Positions 9,092-22,066 of a stretch of 64,000 nt of DNA are shown here, piece by piece. The DNA is taken from positions 1,255,776 to 1,319,775 of the forward strand of contig LNAC01000233.1 in the NCBI GenBank assembly GCA_002007465.1, read 5' to 3'. Source of the stretch: Ailurus styani (Eukaryota; Chordata; Mammalia; Carnivora; Ailuridae). Under the pieces are notes generated by a model. That model saw nothing but the letters and a program-made list of their open reading frames with translations, searched no databases and was not told the DNA's origin. Each line of letters starts with the position of its first letter. Within the stretch, counting starts at the first letter, position 1. Made by a program: the position numbers and the translations under genes.

Positions 9092-11995
9092 CATCGGCCA
9101 GACACAGATTATTTAGAAGTGTGTTTAGTTTCTAGGTCTTTGGAGATTTTTTTCCAGTTATTGCTTATTGATAACCAGACTAATAGAACTCAAAGGAGAA
9201 ACAGATAAATCCATAATCATAATTGGAGACTATTACTGATTTCTAGTTTAATTCCACTGTTTATTTCCAGTTTTCTACTGGTTTTTGCTTCATGTATCTT
9301 GCAGCTCTATTGTTTGATATATATACACATTTAGGATTGCTATGTCTTCCCAGCAGACTCATGTCCCACTCTGTCTCTAGCAATTTTCTTTGCTTTTAAG
9401 TCTATTTTATTTTCTATAAATAGAGCCACTCTTGCTTTCTTCTGATTAATGTTTGTATGATATATCTTTTCCAGTAATTTTGTTTTCAACTTGCCTGTAT
9501 CATTATATTTGAAGTGAGTTTCGTATAGATACCCATATAGTTGGGTCATGTTCTTTAATCCTCTCTCAATTTTTTTTGATTCCTATATTTAGATCACGTA
9601 CATTTCATGTCATTATTGCAGTGTGAGGGCTTAAGTCTGCCATTTTGATTTTTTGTGGCTGGTTTTGGTTTTCTTTTTCCTACCTTTCTGAGGGTTAATT
9701 TGAACCTTTTTAAAAATTCCATACTGATTTACCTATTGTTTATTAATGTATCTCTTTGTATATTTTTTTGGTAGTTACTCTAGGTATTGCATTTATATAT
9801 ATAAAACTTTATATATATAAAAAACTTATCACAGTCTACTAGTATTGTCATTTTACCAAATCAGGTGAAGTATAGTACCCTTAGCTCCCCTGATGTCCCT
9901 TTCTTAACCATGGTTTATGGTTATTCCCTTTATGTACACCAAGAACATATTAGATCTGCTTCATTTGTCAAACATAATTTGTAAGACTTATAAGTTTTAA
10001 GAAAAGTCTATCATAATTATCCATACTTTTGGTTACCGGTGTTTCTTCAAAGATTCTTTATCATTTCATTTCTGTCAGATAACTTCCATTAGCCACTGTT
10101 TTGTAGATCTGCTATTAATAAGTTCTTAGCTTTCTTTCATCCTGATAATGTCTTCACTTTCCTTCATTCTTGAAAGGTATTTTTGCTAGTTCTAGTATCC
10201 TGAAAATTATGCTCGTTCAGCTCTTGAAATTGCTGTGTATTTCTTTCTGACCTCCACTGTTTCTGATGAGAAATCTGCTGTCATTTGAATTGGTGAGTTG
10301 TTTCTTACTGCTCTTGTAATTTTTCTTTGTTTTTAGCTTTCAGAGATTTGACTGTGGACAGAAGTTTGGTGTGGTGTGGAGCTGTCTGGGTTTCTCCTGT
10401 CTGGAGTTAGCTCAGCCTCTTAAAGTTAGGTTTATGTCTTCTGCCACATTTGGCAAGTTTTTGGTCATCATTTGAGTACTTTCAGAGCCACCTTCCTTCT
10501 GCTTTCCTTCTAGGAATCTGATAACACAATGTTAGAGTCTGTGTTATGGTTCCACAGGTCCTTGAGGCACGGCTCATTTTTTTTTTCCAGTCTATTTTCT
10601 CACTGTAGTAGACTAATTTCTATTTTTCTATCATCGAGTACACTCTTTCTTTACTCTGTCCCCTTCATTCTGCTGTTGACCCCATCCAGATAGCCTTTTT
10701 TATGTTAATTATATTTTTCATTCTAAAATTTCTATCTGGTTCTTTTTACTTGTATTACTTTTGCTGAGACTATTTTTCACTTATTTCAAGCATGCTAATT
10801 GTTGAGGCATTTTTATGAGGGTTGCCTAAAAATTCTTAAGTCAGTTCTAACACCTCTGTCATCTTGCTATTAGCACCTATTTTTTGTTTGTTTGTTTGTT
10901 TTCATTCAGTTTGAGAACTTGCTGGTTCTGGGTATGAAGAGCGATTTTCTAATGAAATCTGGACATTTGGGGTACTGTGTTATGAGATTCTGGGTCTAAT
11001 TCAAACCTATACTTTTGTAGGCTTCCTCTGACACCAATCCCACATGAAAATGATGAGTATGGGAAAACCTCATTAAAGTAAGCTGATGGCAGCACCATAA
11101 TTTTTCTGCCATGTTTGGCAATAATAATAGGATGGTTCTTTTCTAAAAGCCTTCTGTCTTGCTAGGCTTTCCTGGTCCTTTGGCTAGAAAGTAGGCTTCT
11201 TTTTAACCCTGGCACCTGCTGGCCTTCCTGGATTGCCAGTTTCTCTAGAACCCAATCTGAAGAAACCCAAGGGAAACCACTGCTATGTCACTTTCCTCAG
11301 ATCCTAAGGCCTCTAAGCTGGTCAGCTTTCTTCACTTTACCTTTCAGTCTTCTTGTAATTATTTTACATACAATATTCAAAGCTTTAGATGTACTTGGCA
11401 GGTGGAAGAGCTGAAAGTAAGTCTACTCCATTCTTCTAGATGCTGAAGCCCTTTGGTTGTTGTTTTCATGTTTAATTAGTTCCTAAGTCATGGAGAGATT
11501 CAGATTTGATTTTGCTCTTTGTGGATCACAGAATGGTCTTCTCAAAATACTTGATCATGAAATACTTTTAGCTTTTAGGTAAAATCTCATGGATGATTAT
11601 ATTACGTAATGCTTGTCTATAAATCTTTTAAAAATGGAATTAAAAAAGATTATTTCTTAATATCCTTGGTTTCTGAGAAGCAAATTAATTTACATAATTA
11701 AGTAAAGTTCTCTCATGAGTATAGGAAACTCCTGCCCATATGAAATTTAAACAATTATTTTTATTATTAACACAGAATTTCTGTAGTAAGTGCTACCAAA
11801 ACATTAATGGAACTTATTTAAGTGTTCGGCCAAGTGACAATAGTAATTTGCTGCTTACAAATATATACCTACTGTTACTAGTTAAGAATAAAGAAAATGA
11901 ACACAAAGGCATCAGAAACAGAACTAGAAATCTAGGATTACTTTCCAGTATTTGATGCTTTATCATCTGACTTCATTGTATTTCTCTTTTCTTTT

Positions 11996-12096
11996 AAAAT
12001 TTTATTTAAGTAATCTCTACACCCAAAATTGGGCTCAAACTCAGAACCCGGAGATCAAGAGCTGTTTGCTCTTCTGAGCCAGCCAGACGCCCCATA
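11996..12096 (-). mobile_element. CAN-SINE, old short copy
   Basis: It has 'taagtaatctctacaccc', 'ttgggctcaaactcagaac' and 'gagccagccagacgcccc'. Its right end is part of a tandem duplication. Confidence 0.85.
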
Positions 12097-12144
12097 GTAT
12101 AAGTTTTTTTTTTCCAGACGCCCCATAGTATAAGTTTTTTTTTT
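12083..12144. repeat. Perfect tandem duplication, 2 x 31 bp
   Basis: Each unit starts ccagacgccccatagtataa, adds one g, and ends in ten T. Units at 12083-12113 and 12114-12144 appear identical. The unit spans the edge of the old SINE and its flank. Confidence 0.93.
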
Positions 12145-13310
12145 AACCAAAATGTATTCAGTTTTGGCCTTAGGGTTCTTAAAATCAATATGAAAGTCAA
12201 TAATAATCCATAAGGATATGTTTCAGAGGTCCTGAAAGCCTCATAATACATTGGCTATTATGGTTTCCAAATACAACATCTCTAATAAAGGAGTGCCTCT
12301 CTGAAACAGGCAGGTTTACCTGTCTATTTTAAGTTGAACAAAGAGGCAGAACAAATTTCTCTCTGGGTTCACTGTGCAAAGTGCAACATTACTCTCGTAT
12401 GTTATCAAATTGTAATTACTGGCAACAAGAAGTAAACCATTACTTGGTGGCTGTAGGAAATGCATTAAAGGAAAGTAACAGAGCACCTCATCAAGTATAG
12501 ATAAGTGTAATGTCATATCTTAGAAAGAATTTTCCAGTGAAAATACCAATGCTGTTGAATTACTGTAGTCAATTACTGGGTTCAAAAGTTAATTAGAAGA
12601 GCCCCAAGTACATTCTTAATAAATATTTACTCACTGTTTACTACGTTAAAGGCATAGTGTTAGTAGCTGCCTAGCATCTTTTTCTCTGCTATCCTTAGAA
12701 AATGACATTTTAAAATAATTTATTTTCTCGAATCCCTTTTTGTAGCTGCTGCTGAGATTCTCCCCCAGGTGTAAAGTATGGCATTATTCTAGGCAAACTA
12801 CTTTTTTTTGCCTCTTTCCTGCCTTTTACAAAATAGAGTGTAGCAATACTTTACCTTAGAGAGAATTAACTATCTACTCATCTATGTATAGTATATAAAT
12901 ACCATATCCAAATACAGAAAGCATAAAAAGAACATGATATGTTCAGAAAACTTGTAGCAGTTCAGGCTGATCAATGGAAATAACTGAGATACTTTAATTT
13001 TATTAAAGATGGTAGAATTTCCATGCTTTGTATAATGTTCCAAAGAAATAATACCTTCCCTATTAAAGCAAAAGTAGATAGAAATTGCTGTAAATCTATC
13101 TTGATACATTTCCAGATTTCATTAGTGTTCATTTTTTCCCTCTTACGATAAATAGAATTGAAAATGAATGTTACAAGACAAGGCATTTCAAACAGAAGAA
13201 ACTTTCCTACTCTACGATATGTAGAGACTAAAAAGCTTATGGAAGATATACCAATACATTAATATTAAAGTATACATTTCAATTAAAGTGAAAAGGATAA
13301 TGAACATTTA

Positions 13311-13466
<156 letters not shown>

Positions 13467-14104
13467 TTATTTACCAACAGAGTATAGATAGAGGTATCTG
13501 TAGAAAGTGTATCAAAAGATTCAAAGTTGTGTTGACTCCTTTTTTAATTAATTTTTAACACATAATAATACAACTGCATTATTCTGGTTATTATGAAGGT
13601 CAAATGGCTAGAACACAGTGCTTAGTTTCAAGGAACAAACAAATGATCCAACAGGAGAAGATTCTGAGTTAGAGTCTTAGAACACTATTAAGTAAGAGAA
13701 ACCTAAATGGAACATCTACCAACACTCAGCTCTAGAGTACAGTGGGCTCCCAAAGAACGGAACCATCTTACTCAAAATAGTAATTCAAGAGAGTAGAGTT
13801 ACACTAGTCTAATCTTTCAGTCAGACTGAGTTTCTATGAATGTGATTTAAAAATAAATCACTTGATTTCTAGAAGCTCTAGGAAATTGCTTAATAAAATC
13901 CGAAGTACTAAAGACACATTAATTAGATTATTAATCTTACTTGGTTTAACTCCTAGTAAAACTGTTAATAGAAAAAGAGAAACAAAAGTCTAAGCTAGAA
14001 GTTTTTTGGGGAAAGCACAGTATTCATTTTTATCATATAGGAACGGTATTAGTAAGGTGAGGGGAAAGTAGTGGTCTCACTCAAGTGTGTTTTATTGTAA
14101 AAAT

Positions 14105-15130
14105 TTAAAAACTTTATATTTTTTATTATTATAAAATATTTTAAGCACACAGAAAAGGATGGAGAATAATAGAATACCCATGTACTTCCATCTAGCCCTG
14201 ATATTATTCTAATACATTTATATCACATTTCTTCAGTGTTTAGAAATAAAATCAAGTTACAGTTGATTCACCTCCTGTGTACCTGTCTGTTCCTGATCTC
14301 ATTCTTTCCTCTTTCACCTCAAAAGTATCCATTTCTCTGTATTTGGTGTTTTCTCTCTCAGGCATGTTTTTTATAAGTATACTCATGTTTATAGCCACAC
14401 AATAAAGGGTTTTTGCACATTAAGAAAAATTCAGATGTAGTTATCATTCTACAACTTGTTAATTTTGGTCAACATGATGTTTTTTGGATTTATCAACATA
14501 CTATATGTAGATCTAGTTTCTTAATGTTTTATTGCTGTACTGTATCTGTTCTTATCAGTTTAATATAGTCTACTGAATGAATGCAACACAACTTATTAAT
14601 TTCCATTTGAAAAAGTTATTTATAATTTTTCACTATTATAAACTATGTTACAATAAAAAGTTACACATTTTTTGGTGTACATGTGCCAAAACTTTTCTAA
14701 GGTAGTGAAATGTTAGAAAGTACTATATTTTTCAAATACAGTATCTGGTGTACATGTGCCATGACTCAGTGAATTAGTAAGGAATAGAAGAGAAAATATC
14801 AGAGTGTATCACCCACTGTTTCATGGAATTTTGTTTTTTATGTAAGTATACATATAATTTGTATACTAGAACATGATATAAAATGTATTTATTTTAAGTC
14901 AAATCAGAAAGCTCAAAAGCCATTGCACTTGAATATATACAAGTACAGGTGCCTTCCAAAACAGTTACATAAATTTATACTCTTAGTAGCAATGTTTGAA
15001 AGTTACCATTTCATCGCATCACCTCCTCACCAACACGTGGTAAGATAACACTTGTTAATATATGCCACTCTGATGTACTGTACATTTATGTTAATTTTCC
15101 TTAGGTCAGTATTGGTTTTATAAATGTCTA
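14105..15130 (-). repeat. Old LINE-1-like relic, antisense
   Basis: Stretches such as 'taatttttcactattataa' and 'atttatactcttagtagca' resemble antisense L1ME 3' sequence, with poor overall match. Boundaries are approximate. Confidence 0.4.
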
Positions 15131-15164
15131 TTATCACCATTATTAAATTAGAAATACAGAAAAA

Positions 15165-15355
15165 GGGCGCCTGGGTGGCTCAGTGGGTTAAAGCCTTTGC
15201 CTTCAGCTCAGGTCATGATCTCAGGGTCCTGGGATCGAGCCCCGCATCGGGTTCCCTGCTCAGCTGGCCTCTCTCTCTGCCTGCCTCTCTGCCTACTTGT
15301 GATCTCTGTCAAATAAATAAATAAAATCTTAAAAAAAAAATAAAAAGATAAAAAA
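15165..15355 (+). mobile_element. CAN-SINE, young, with internal deletion
   Basis: It carries a normal head and tail but lacks about 20 bp between 'ctgctcagc' and 'ctctctctgcctgcc'. The target-site duplication agaaatacagaaaaa is exact at 15150-15164 and 15356-15370. Confidence 0.95.
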
Positions 15356-15379
15356 AGAAATACAGAAAAATCCAAGAAA

Positions 15380-15560
15380 AAGAAATCATTCCTTCATTCA
15401 ATAAATATTTACTGAATGCTTTTTATAAGCCAGGAATTTTAGTAAGCGCTTCAGATGTATTAAAGAATAAGTCAGACAAAAAGGTGTACATTCCAGTAGA
15501 GGACAGAAAATAATATTGAGTAAAGAATATAGTATTTTAGAAAGTGGTAAATGTGGAAAA
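15380..15560 (-). repeat. L2 3'-end relic
   Basis: 'cattcaataaatatttact' is followed by a diverged 'tacattccagtagagga', typical of antisense L2 ends. Confidence 0.5.
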
Positions 15561-16699
15561 GCAGAGTAAGCAGAATCAGGAGTACCAGGGAGAGGAGGAA
15601 GGTTACTCTATAAATAGTGTAGTCATCCTAAAACTGACTTACTTAATCATTCTTCTTAGTCCTCTTTTTCTATCCAAAAGTGACCTTTCTCACATATATG
15701 CATAACCATGCTATATCTGTGACTTTGTGTCCTAATTTTCTTTACTTAATATTAGAATCTGTATCATATCTTTTCCACAAACAAAATTCTTAGTGACTAA
15801 TTAGTAACATCCCATCACAGTTTACTTAACCATTTCCTTGGGTGTTATAAACCTAGTACTGTGACAAGAAGGAACAAAGAGGGGAGGTTAAAAACAACCC
15901 AACCAAGTTCAGTCTAGGAAGAGCTGATGGAGGAGGGGGAATACCACCCAGATCATTGTGTTATATAAGGATTACTTTTTTTGATAAAAATTGAAGAAGT
16001 TTCTGTCAAATATGGAAAAATACAAAGAAAAAATGACCCATAATTTCAATTTCCAAAGGTAATTAACATCTCAAATACAATTCTATACTGCTCCTTTGTC
16101 TCTTTCTTCCTAGTGGAAGATGCTCATACCCACTATTGTATTTTGTGTTTTTTATCATTTTCCCACTTTACGGTCTTTTACAATATTATTTTTACTGAGC
16201 GTAAAGAATGGTGGTATTTTAAGCAAATTTACATCACACAAATTAGGGATAAAGCAAAACAAAGATGTTGAAGTCTCATCCATCTAATATTAAGTTATAT
16301 CACTATTTCAACTTTACAAAATTCACCAGGAATTGGATACCTGTAAAGCTGGCTGACCAGATAAGCTGTCAATTATGTTTACAAAGTTGTCACTTAGCTC
16401 ATTATCAGTAACTGTTGTTTAAGTAATTGAATTTCCGAGTGATTTTGTTACTTTCAGTTGTTATACTTTAAAAATAACTTACAATTTATAAAAAGTCAAC
16501 TAAGCATTTAGTGGTCCAAGTGCTCAAAAAACACTCCTAAAAATCTGCAATGTTAGAAAGTTTGATATAAAATATTACAAAGGGAACCACAAGGATGTGA
16601 CATGCTGTTTAGATGCCCATGCTATGAAAAATTAGTGGTAAGATGAGAACAAAAAGGAAGGCAAACTAAGTTTACAAATATTATACCATAGGCAGGGAT

Positions 16700-16880
16700 A
16701 ACACACCCAGCTATAATCTGAGGGCCTCGTATATGCCAAGCCTTTTCCTGTATCTGGGGACAGACTACTCAGCAAAATAGACAAAAATCCCAAACCCCCA
16801 CAGGCCGCAAGGAGCTTATATTCTAGTGAATAAAAAATGGGGGGAAAACACTAGCAACAGTGATGTGGTAACAGGCTCCT
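16700..16880 (-). repeat. L2 3'-end relic
   Basis: 'aaggagcttatattctagtg' is a characteristic antisense L2 stretch, and the order before it fits. Confidence 0.6.
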
Positions 16881-17436
16881 GGAATTCAAGCCCCCTTATT
16901 TCACAGTCATTCTTAAGGGAAAATTAGCTTTCAATTACACAGAATCTTCAAGAAAACACCTCTTACCCTTAACTACCCTTTACCCTATTTTAAGCATATG
17001 CCAGATCTTATTTAAACAATACCTTATATGGGGATAAAACTACTCTATTTTCCATACCATTATCTCTGATTACATTTGCATTTGCAATGTTTTCTTAGCA
17101 AAGAGGGTTAAAGACATGTACCTTTGAGGGATTCTTCAAAAAAAAAAAAAAAAGTAAGTGGCAATTTAGGATGGATCATCTTTTTTTCATCACACCCTTC
17201 TTCACTTTGGTGGTTTCCTCAGTTTTCCAGGCATAAAAATCATAAAACATTTAAACTGTTTTCATTACTTAATAAATCCTTCTTTCCTAAATCATTCTCT
17301 TAATTCACACCCTTTTTTGTTTAGGGTTTGCATTATAATTCTTGACTATTAAGAATTTCTCATCTTTGTGGACCCTGCTTCCTATTTCTTGTATAACCAA
17401 TTTAAAATGCCATAGTAAGAAAAATCTGTGTCATCT

Positions 17437-17800
17437 GTCACTCTGACTAGGTCACTGCCCTTCTCAAATCCCTTCACTGGCTCCCTACTGCTTAATACAT
17501 CTCATTCAAAAATTGCCTATTCCCTGTTTCCATGTCTACCCCAATTCACCTCATCTAATAATAATCACCTCATTTATCTCTGTTCATTCCCATTCATTCT
17601 TTGCATGTCATACATTCTTTGTTCCCTTCACCTTGTTTCTTCCTTAAAATGTCTTTCCATAGCAACTATACTCTTAATTTTAAGGGCCACCAACCTACAA
17701 TCATTAGAAACACCTCTTGTATATAATATGCTTTTTCTTTTTACATTTAGACTATAAGTTCCTCATGGGCAGGAACAAAATTTTAAGCCATCAGTAAGTT
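17437..17800 (+). repeat. L2 relic, sense
   Basis: 'ctaggtcactgcccttctc', 'cccttcactggctccctac' and 'agttcctcatgggcaggaa' occur in the order of the L2 3' region. Confidence 0.65.
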
Positions 17801-17860
17801 GCCATCCACCATGTCTGAGACACAAGGAAAACACTGGTAAGATTAAAAGTATGAAAATTC
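17706..17860. repeat. Diverged direct repeat, left copy
   Basis: 'agttcctcatgggca' and 'agacacaaggaaaacactgg' recur in the same order at 22440-22600, about 4.7 kb away, with upstream similarity from 'agaaacacct'. The likeness extends past the L2 end. Confidence 0.75.
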
Positions 17861-18893
17861 TCTTTATTCTCCAAATATTCTCCTCCTATTATTTCACACA
17901 TCACCACTGAATGGCAGTATGAATACTTTTATTGTCACAAAGACTAAAGTTTCCCTACAATAGGCTTAATTAATCTTAAAACGTTGAGATAGTTTAAATG
18001 AGGAAAGAGTAATCATGAAGAGTCTTGAGCAAAGGCCAAGATGATAGATAATTCCAGTTACAAAGAAGTAATCAATAATTGGCCTTTTACAATTGAAATA
18101 TCACTTAAGTAAATATTTTCTCTTAACAGCAAGCCTTGATTTCTATTAAAATAACTTTCTAAAATTAAATCTATACAGTAAAATGCTATTTGCTATCTTA
18201 CTATTTTTACAGCTTTATTGCAGTACAATTGACATAGAAGAAACAGCACATTTAATATAAAATGATGAGTCTGACATGTTTACCTATGAAACCATTTGCC
18301 TCCCATAGGTTTCCAAATACCCCACTGTAATCCATCCTTTCCTCCCACTTTACCCCAGGCAACTAATGATCTGTTTTCTGAATTTTCCAGGATTTTATAT
18401 AAATGGGATCACATGATATGTCTTCATTTTTGTCTGGGTTTTTTCACTCTGCATAATTATTCTGAGATTCATCCATTTTGTTGCACATATCAGTAGCTCA
18501 TTCTTCTTTATTGCTGAGTGGTATTTCATTGTATGATTATATCACAATTTACCCATTCACTTATTATTTGAAATGTGGGTTGTTTCCCACTTTTGGGCTA
18601 TTACAAATAAAGCTGGTAGAGTACGTGTGTATAATTCTTTGTGTGGCCCTATGAAAATACGTTTATGTTGGGTAAATATCTAGGAATGGAATGCCTAGGC
18701 GTATGTTAGATGTATGTTTACTTTCTAAAGAAACCACCAAATTGTTGCGCCACGTGGTTCTTATCATTTTACATTCCCAAAAGCAGTATAAGGGTTCCAG
18801 TTCTATATCCTTGCCAAAACTCGATAGGTTAATCTTTTTAGTTTTAGCTATTTTAATGAGTACATAATGGTATATTTATCATAGAGATTTAAT

Positions 18894-19080
18894 TTTTTTA
18901 AAGATTTATTTATCTGAGTGAGAGAGACAGAGAACATGAGCTGGGGGAGGGGCAGAGGGAGAGGGAGAAGCTGACACCCTGCTGAAGAGGGAGCCCGATG
19001 AGGTGCTCCATCTGGGGACTGCAGGATCATGACCTGAGTCAAAGGCAGACGCTTAAGCAAGTGAGCCACCCAGGCACTCC
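18894..19080 (-). mobile_element. CAN-SINE, older copy
   Basis: It has 'catgagctgggggaggggc' and 'gagccacccaggcac'. Flanks 'atcatagagatttaat' and 'atcattgaggttttaat' look like a decayed target-site duplication. Confidence 0.9.
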
Positions 19081-19330
19081 ATCATTGAGGTTTTAATCTG
19101 TATTTCCTTCATGATTAGTGGTGTTAAATATTTTTTATGTGCTTACTTGCCAACAATACATATCTTCTTTACTAAAGTGCTGGTTCAGCTCTTTTGCTCA
19201 TTTAAAAAAGCTGGGTTATCTTTTTAGTAATAAATTATAACAATTCTTTATATATTCTAGATATAGTTTGTTGGATATAGGTTTTATGTTATGTTTTCTC
19301 CTTGTCTGTAGCTTCCAGTTCATTTTTGAA

Positions 19331-19793
19331 ACTTTGAACCTTAAACAAAATGGGTTTGAACTCCAAGGGTCCATTTATGTGTGAATTTTTTTCAATAAAT
19401 ACAGTATGGTTACAGGGGAGTGCCTGTATGGCTCAGCTGGTTAAGTGTCTGACTTGATTTCGGCTCAAGTCATGATCTCTGGGTTGTGAGACTGAGCCCT
19501 CCATACTGGGTGTGGAGCCAGCTTAAGACTCTTTCTCTCACACTGCTCTCCCCCCACCCCAATTATGGCATAGTACTGCAAATGTATTTTTCTCCCTTAT
19601 GATGTCCTTAATAACATTTCTTTTCTCTAGCTTACTTTATTTTAAGAATACAATATATAAGACATATACAAAATATGTGTTAATCAACTATTTGCTCTCA
19701 GTTAGGCTTCTAGTCAACACCAGCCTATTAGCAGTTAAGTTTTTGGGTAATCAAACACAAATTTTTGACTGTGTGTTGTTCAAGGGTCAAATA
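19331..19793 (+). mobile_element. MER2 (Tigger-type DNA transposon), interrupted
   Basis: 'tgggtttgaactccaaggg', 'tttttcaataaatacagta', 'ttactttattttaagaata' and the terminal 'ttgttcaagggtcaa' follow MER2 order, matching the second copy at 61033. A SINE sits at 19414-19560. Confidence 0.8.
19414..19560 (+). mobile_element. CAN-SINE, older copy inside MER2
   Basis: It has 'ggctcagctggttaagtgtc' and 'gtcatgatctctgggttg'. The tail ends in C-rich sequence with no clear poly-A. Confidence 0.85.
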
Positions 19794-20111
19794 TATAGTT
19801 GCTTTTTTCCCCCCTTTTATGCCTTTTTTCTGTCCCATTTAAAAAATGTTTGACAAATCAACAAAACTAAAAGGCAACCAATGGAATGGGCGAAGATACT
19901 TGCAATGATATATCAGATAAAGGGCTAGTATCTAAAATCTATAAAAAACTTAACCAAACTCAATACTCAGAAAATAAACAATCCAGTTACAAAATGGCAG
20001 AAGATATAAACAGACATTTCTCAAAAGAAGACATACAAATGGCTAGCAGACACATGAAAAAATGCTCAACATCACTCATTGTCAGGGAAATACAAATTAA
20101 AACCACAATGA

Positions 20112-20312
20112 GGGGATGCCTGGGTGGCTCAGTCAGTTAAGCGTCTGCTTTCGGCTCAGGTCATGGTTTCAGGGTCCTGGGATCAAGCTCCGTGTAGGGC
20201 TCCCTGATCAGCAATGGGTCTGCTTGTCCCTCTCCCTCTGCCCTTCCCTCTGCTCTCTCTCTCAAATAAAGAAAATCTTAAAAAAGAAAAAAAAGAAGAA
20301 AAAAGAAAAACA
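20112..20312 (+). mobile_element. CAN-SINE nested in the young L1
   Basis: Head 'ggatgcctgggtggctcag'. The duplicated target is aaaaccacaatga at 20099-20111, with a near copy ending at 20326. Confidence 0.93.
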
Positions 20313-20498
20313 AAACCCCACAATGAAATACCACCTCAAACCGGTCAGAATGGCTAAAATTAACAACTCAGGAAATAATGGACATTAGTGTGAGGATGCA
20401 AAGAAAACGGAACCCTCTCACACTGTTGGTGGGAACAAAACTAGTGCAATCACTCTGGAAAACAGTACAGAGGTTCCTCAAAAACTAAAAATAGAACT

Positions 20499-20702
20499 GG
20501 GCTCATGGGTGGCTCAGTGGGTTAAAGCCTCTGCCTTCGGCTCAGGTCATGATCTCAGGGTCCTGGGATCGAGGCCTACATTGGGCTCCCTGCTTGGCAG
20601 GGAGCCTGCTTCCCCTGCCCCCACCCCCCCGGCCTGCCTCTTTGCCTACTTGTGATCTCTCTCTGTCAAATAAATAAATAAAATAAAAAATCTTAAAAAA
20701 AA
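20499..20702 (+). mobile_element. CAN-SINE nested in the young L1
   Basis: Young-type head and tail. The L1 sequence 'aaaaatagaa' is repeated on both sides (20487-20496 and 20700-20709). Confidence 0.93.
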
Positions 20703-21484
20703 AATAGAAGTACCCTATGACCCAGCAATTATACTACTACATATTTATCCAAAGGATACAAACAGTGACTTGAAGGGGCATATGTACCCCAATCTTTATA
20801 GCAGCAGTGTCCACAATAAGCCAAAATATGAAAAGAGCCCAGATGTCCATCAATGGATGAAAGGATAAAGATGTGATATATCTATATATATCTATGCTAA
20901 GTGAAGTAAGTCAAAGACAAATACCGTATGATTTCACTCATGTGGAATTTAAGGAAAAAAAAACAGATGAACATACAAGAAGGAAAGAAAAAAATAAAGT
21001 TAAGATAAAAACAGAGAGGGAGGCAAGCCATAAGGGACTCTTAACTATAGGGAACGGGGGTAGCTGGACAAGAGGTGGGTAGGGGGATGGGGTAAACGGG
21101 TGATGGGCATTAAGGAGGGCACTTGTAATGAGCACTGGGTGTTATATGCAAGTGATGAATCACTAAATTCTACCACTAAAACTAATACTACACTGTATGT
21201 TAACTAACTTGAATTTAAATAAAATCTTGAAAGAAAAAAAAGATAAAATGTTTGACAAAACCAGAGTCACTAAAAATGTTTTCTTCTAGAATTTTTAAAC
21301 ATTTTAGTCTCTTACATTTAGGTCCATGATCCACTTCAAGTTAGCTTTTGTATATGGTGTGAGGTAAGGGTCAAGGTTCATTTCTTGATATATGGCTATT
21401 CAATTGTTCTAGCACCATTTGATGAAATGTTATCCTTTTCCCACTGAACTGCCCTGGCAGCTTTGTCAAAAAATTAACTTGACT

Positions 21485-21505
21485 CTGTGTGTGCGTGCAT
21501 GCGTG

Positions 21506-21574
<69 letters not shown>

Positions 21575-21588
21575 CAGAGAGACAGAGA
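21485..21588. repeat. Compound (GT)n(GA)n microsatellite
   Basis: An imperfect GT/GC part is followed by 15 or more GT units and then GA/GACA units. It lies inside the antisense L1. Confidence 0.95.
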
Positions 21589-22066
21589 ATATACTTCTGG
21601 GCATCTTACTCTATTCCACTGATCTATGTCTATCTATGTCAAAATCAGACTAAACTGATTACAGTACCTTATAATAAATCTTGAAATCAGTAGAGTGAAA
21701 CCAGTAAGTCCCCCAACTTTGGCTATTCTATGACCTTTGCATTTTTATACAAATTTTAAAAACAGCTTGTTAATTTTTACCTTCCTAAAAAAAGCCTAAA
21801 GAATTTTGATTGGGATTGCAATGAATCTTTAGGTCAATTTGGGAAGACCTGTCATCTTAAAAATATTTAGTTTTCCAATCAATAAATATATTATATCCTT
21901 CCATTAATTTAGGGTTTTGTTTTTTTTTTGACTAAAGGACTCTACAGTTAACAAAGCAGTCATCTCACATAGGAAGTTTAGGAAGACCATGGTAACTATA
22001 GCTTATAGGGGATCAAATAGCTGTGAAAAAAATACTTTCTTGAAAATTATTTAGGGATTATTTATT

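Larger units (their letters stand above)
6179..11447 (-). mobile_element. LINE-1 M-family relic, antisense, broken by five SINEs
   Basis: It reads antisense from the 3' end of ORF2 leftwards ('cattcccaccagcaatgta', 'cagtctgtagtctgcattt'), through ORF2 and into what looks like the L1M 5' region near 10100-11440. No reading frame survives. SINEs at 6621, 7626, 8464, 8678 and 8844 and a short GT run at 7801 interrupt it. Subfamily cannot be fixed by eye. Confidence 0.85.
19858..21244 (+). mobile_element. Young carnivore LINE-1, 5'-truncated, with two nested SINEs
   Basis: It starts in the 3' part of ORF2 ('gacatttctcaaaagaagac', 'cactgttggtgggaac') and runs through the carnivore 3' UTR ('gagcactgggtgttatatgc') to a poly-A tail. 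The exact 15 bp target-site duplication aaaatgtttgacaaa is at 19843-19857 and 21245-21259. The frame is broken, so it is not active. SINEs at 20112 and 20499 entered later. Confidence 0.95.
18186..21925 (-). mobile_element. Old LINE-1 M-family relic, antisense, host of later insertions
   Basis: Segments 18186-19330, about 19794-19857 and 21260-21925 read as one antisense L1: 'cccaggcaactaatgatct', 'cattcacttattatttg', then 'tctagcaccatttgatga' and 'attgggattgcaatgaatc'. Between them lie a MER2, a young L1 and several SINEs. Confidence 0.8.

Noticed and set aside
21371..21684. Frames rich in Ser-Leu, His-Thr or Cys-Val repeats
   Set aside because: They are translations of the GT/GA microsatellite.
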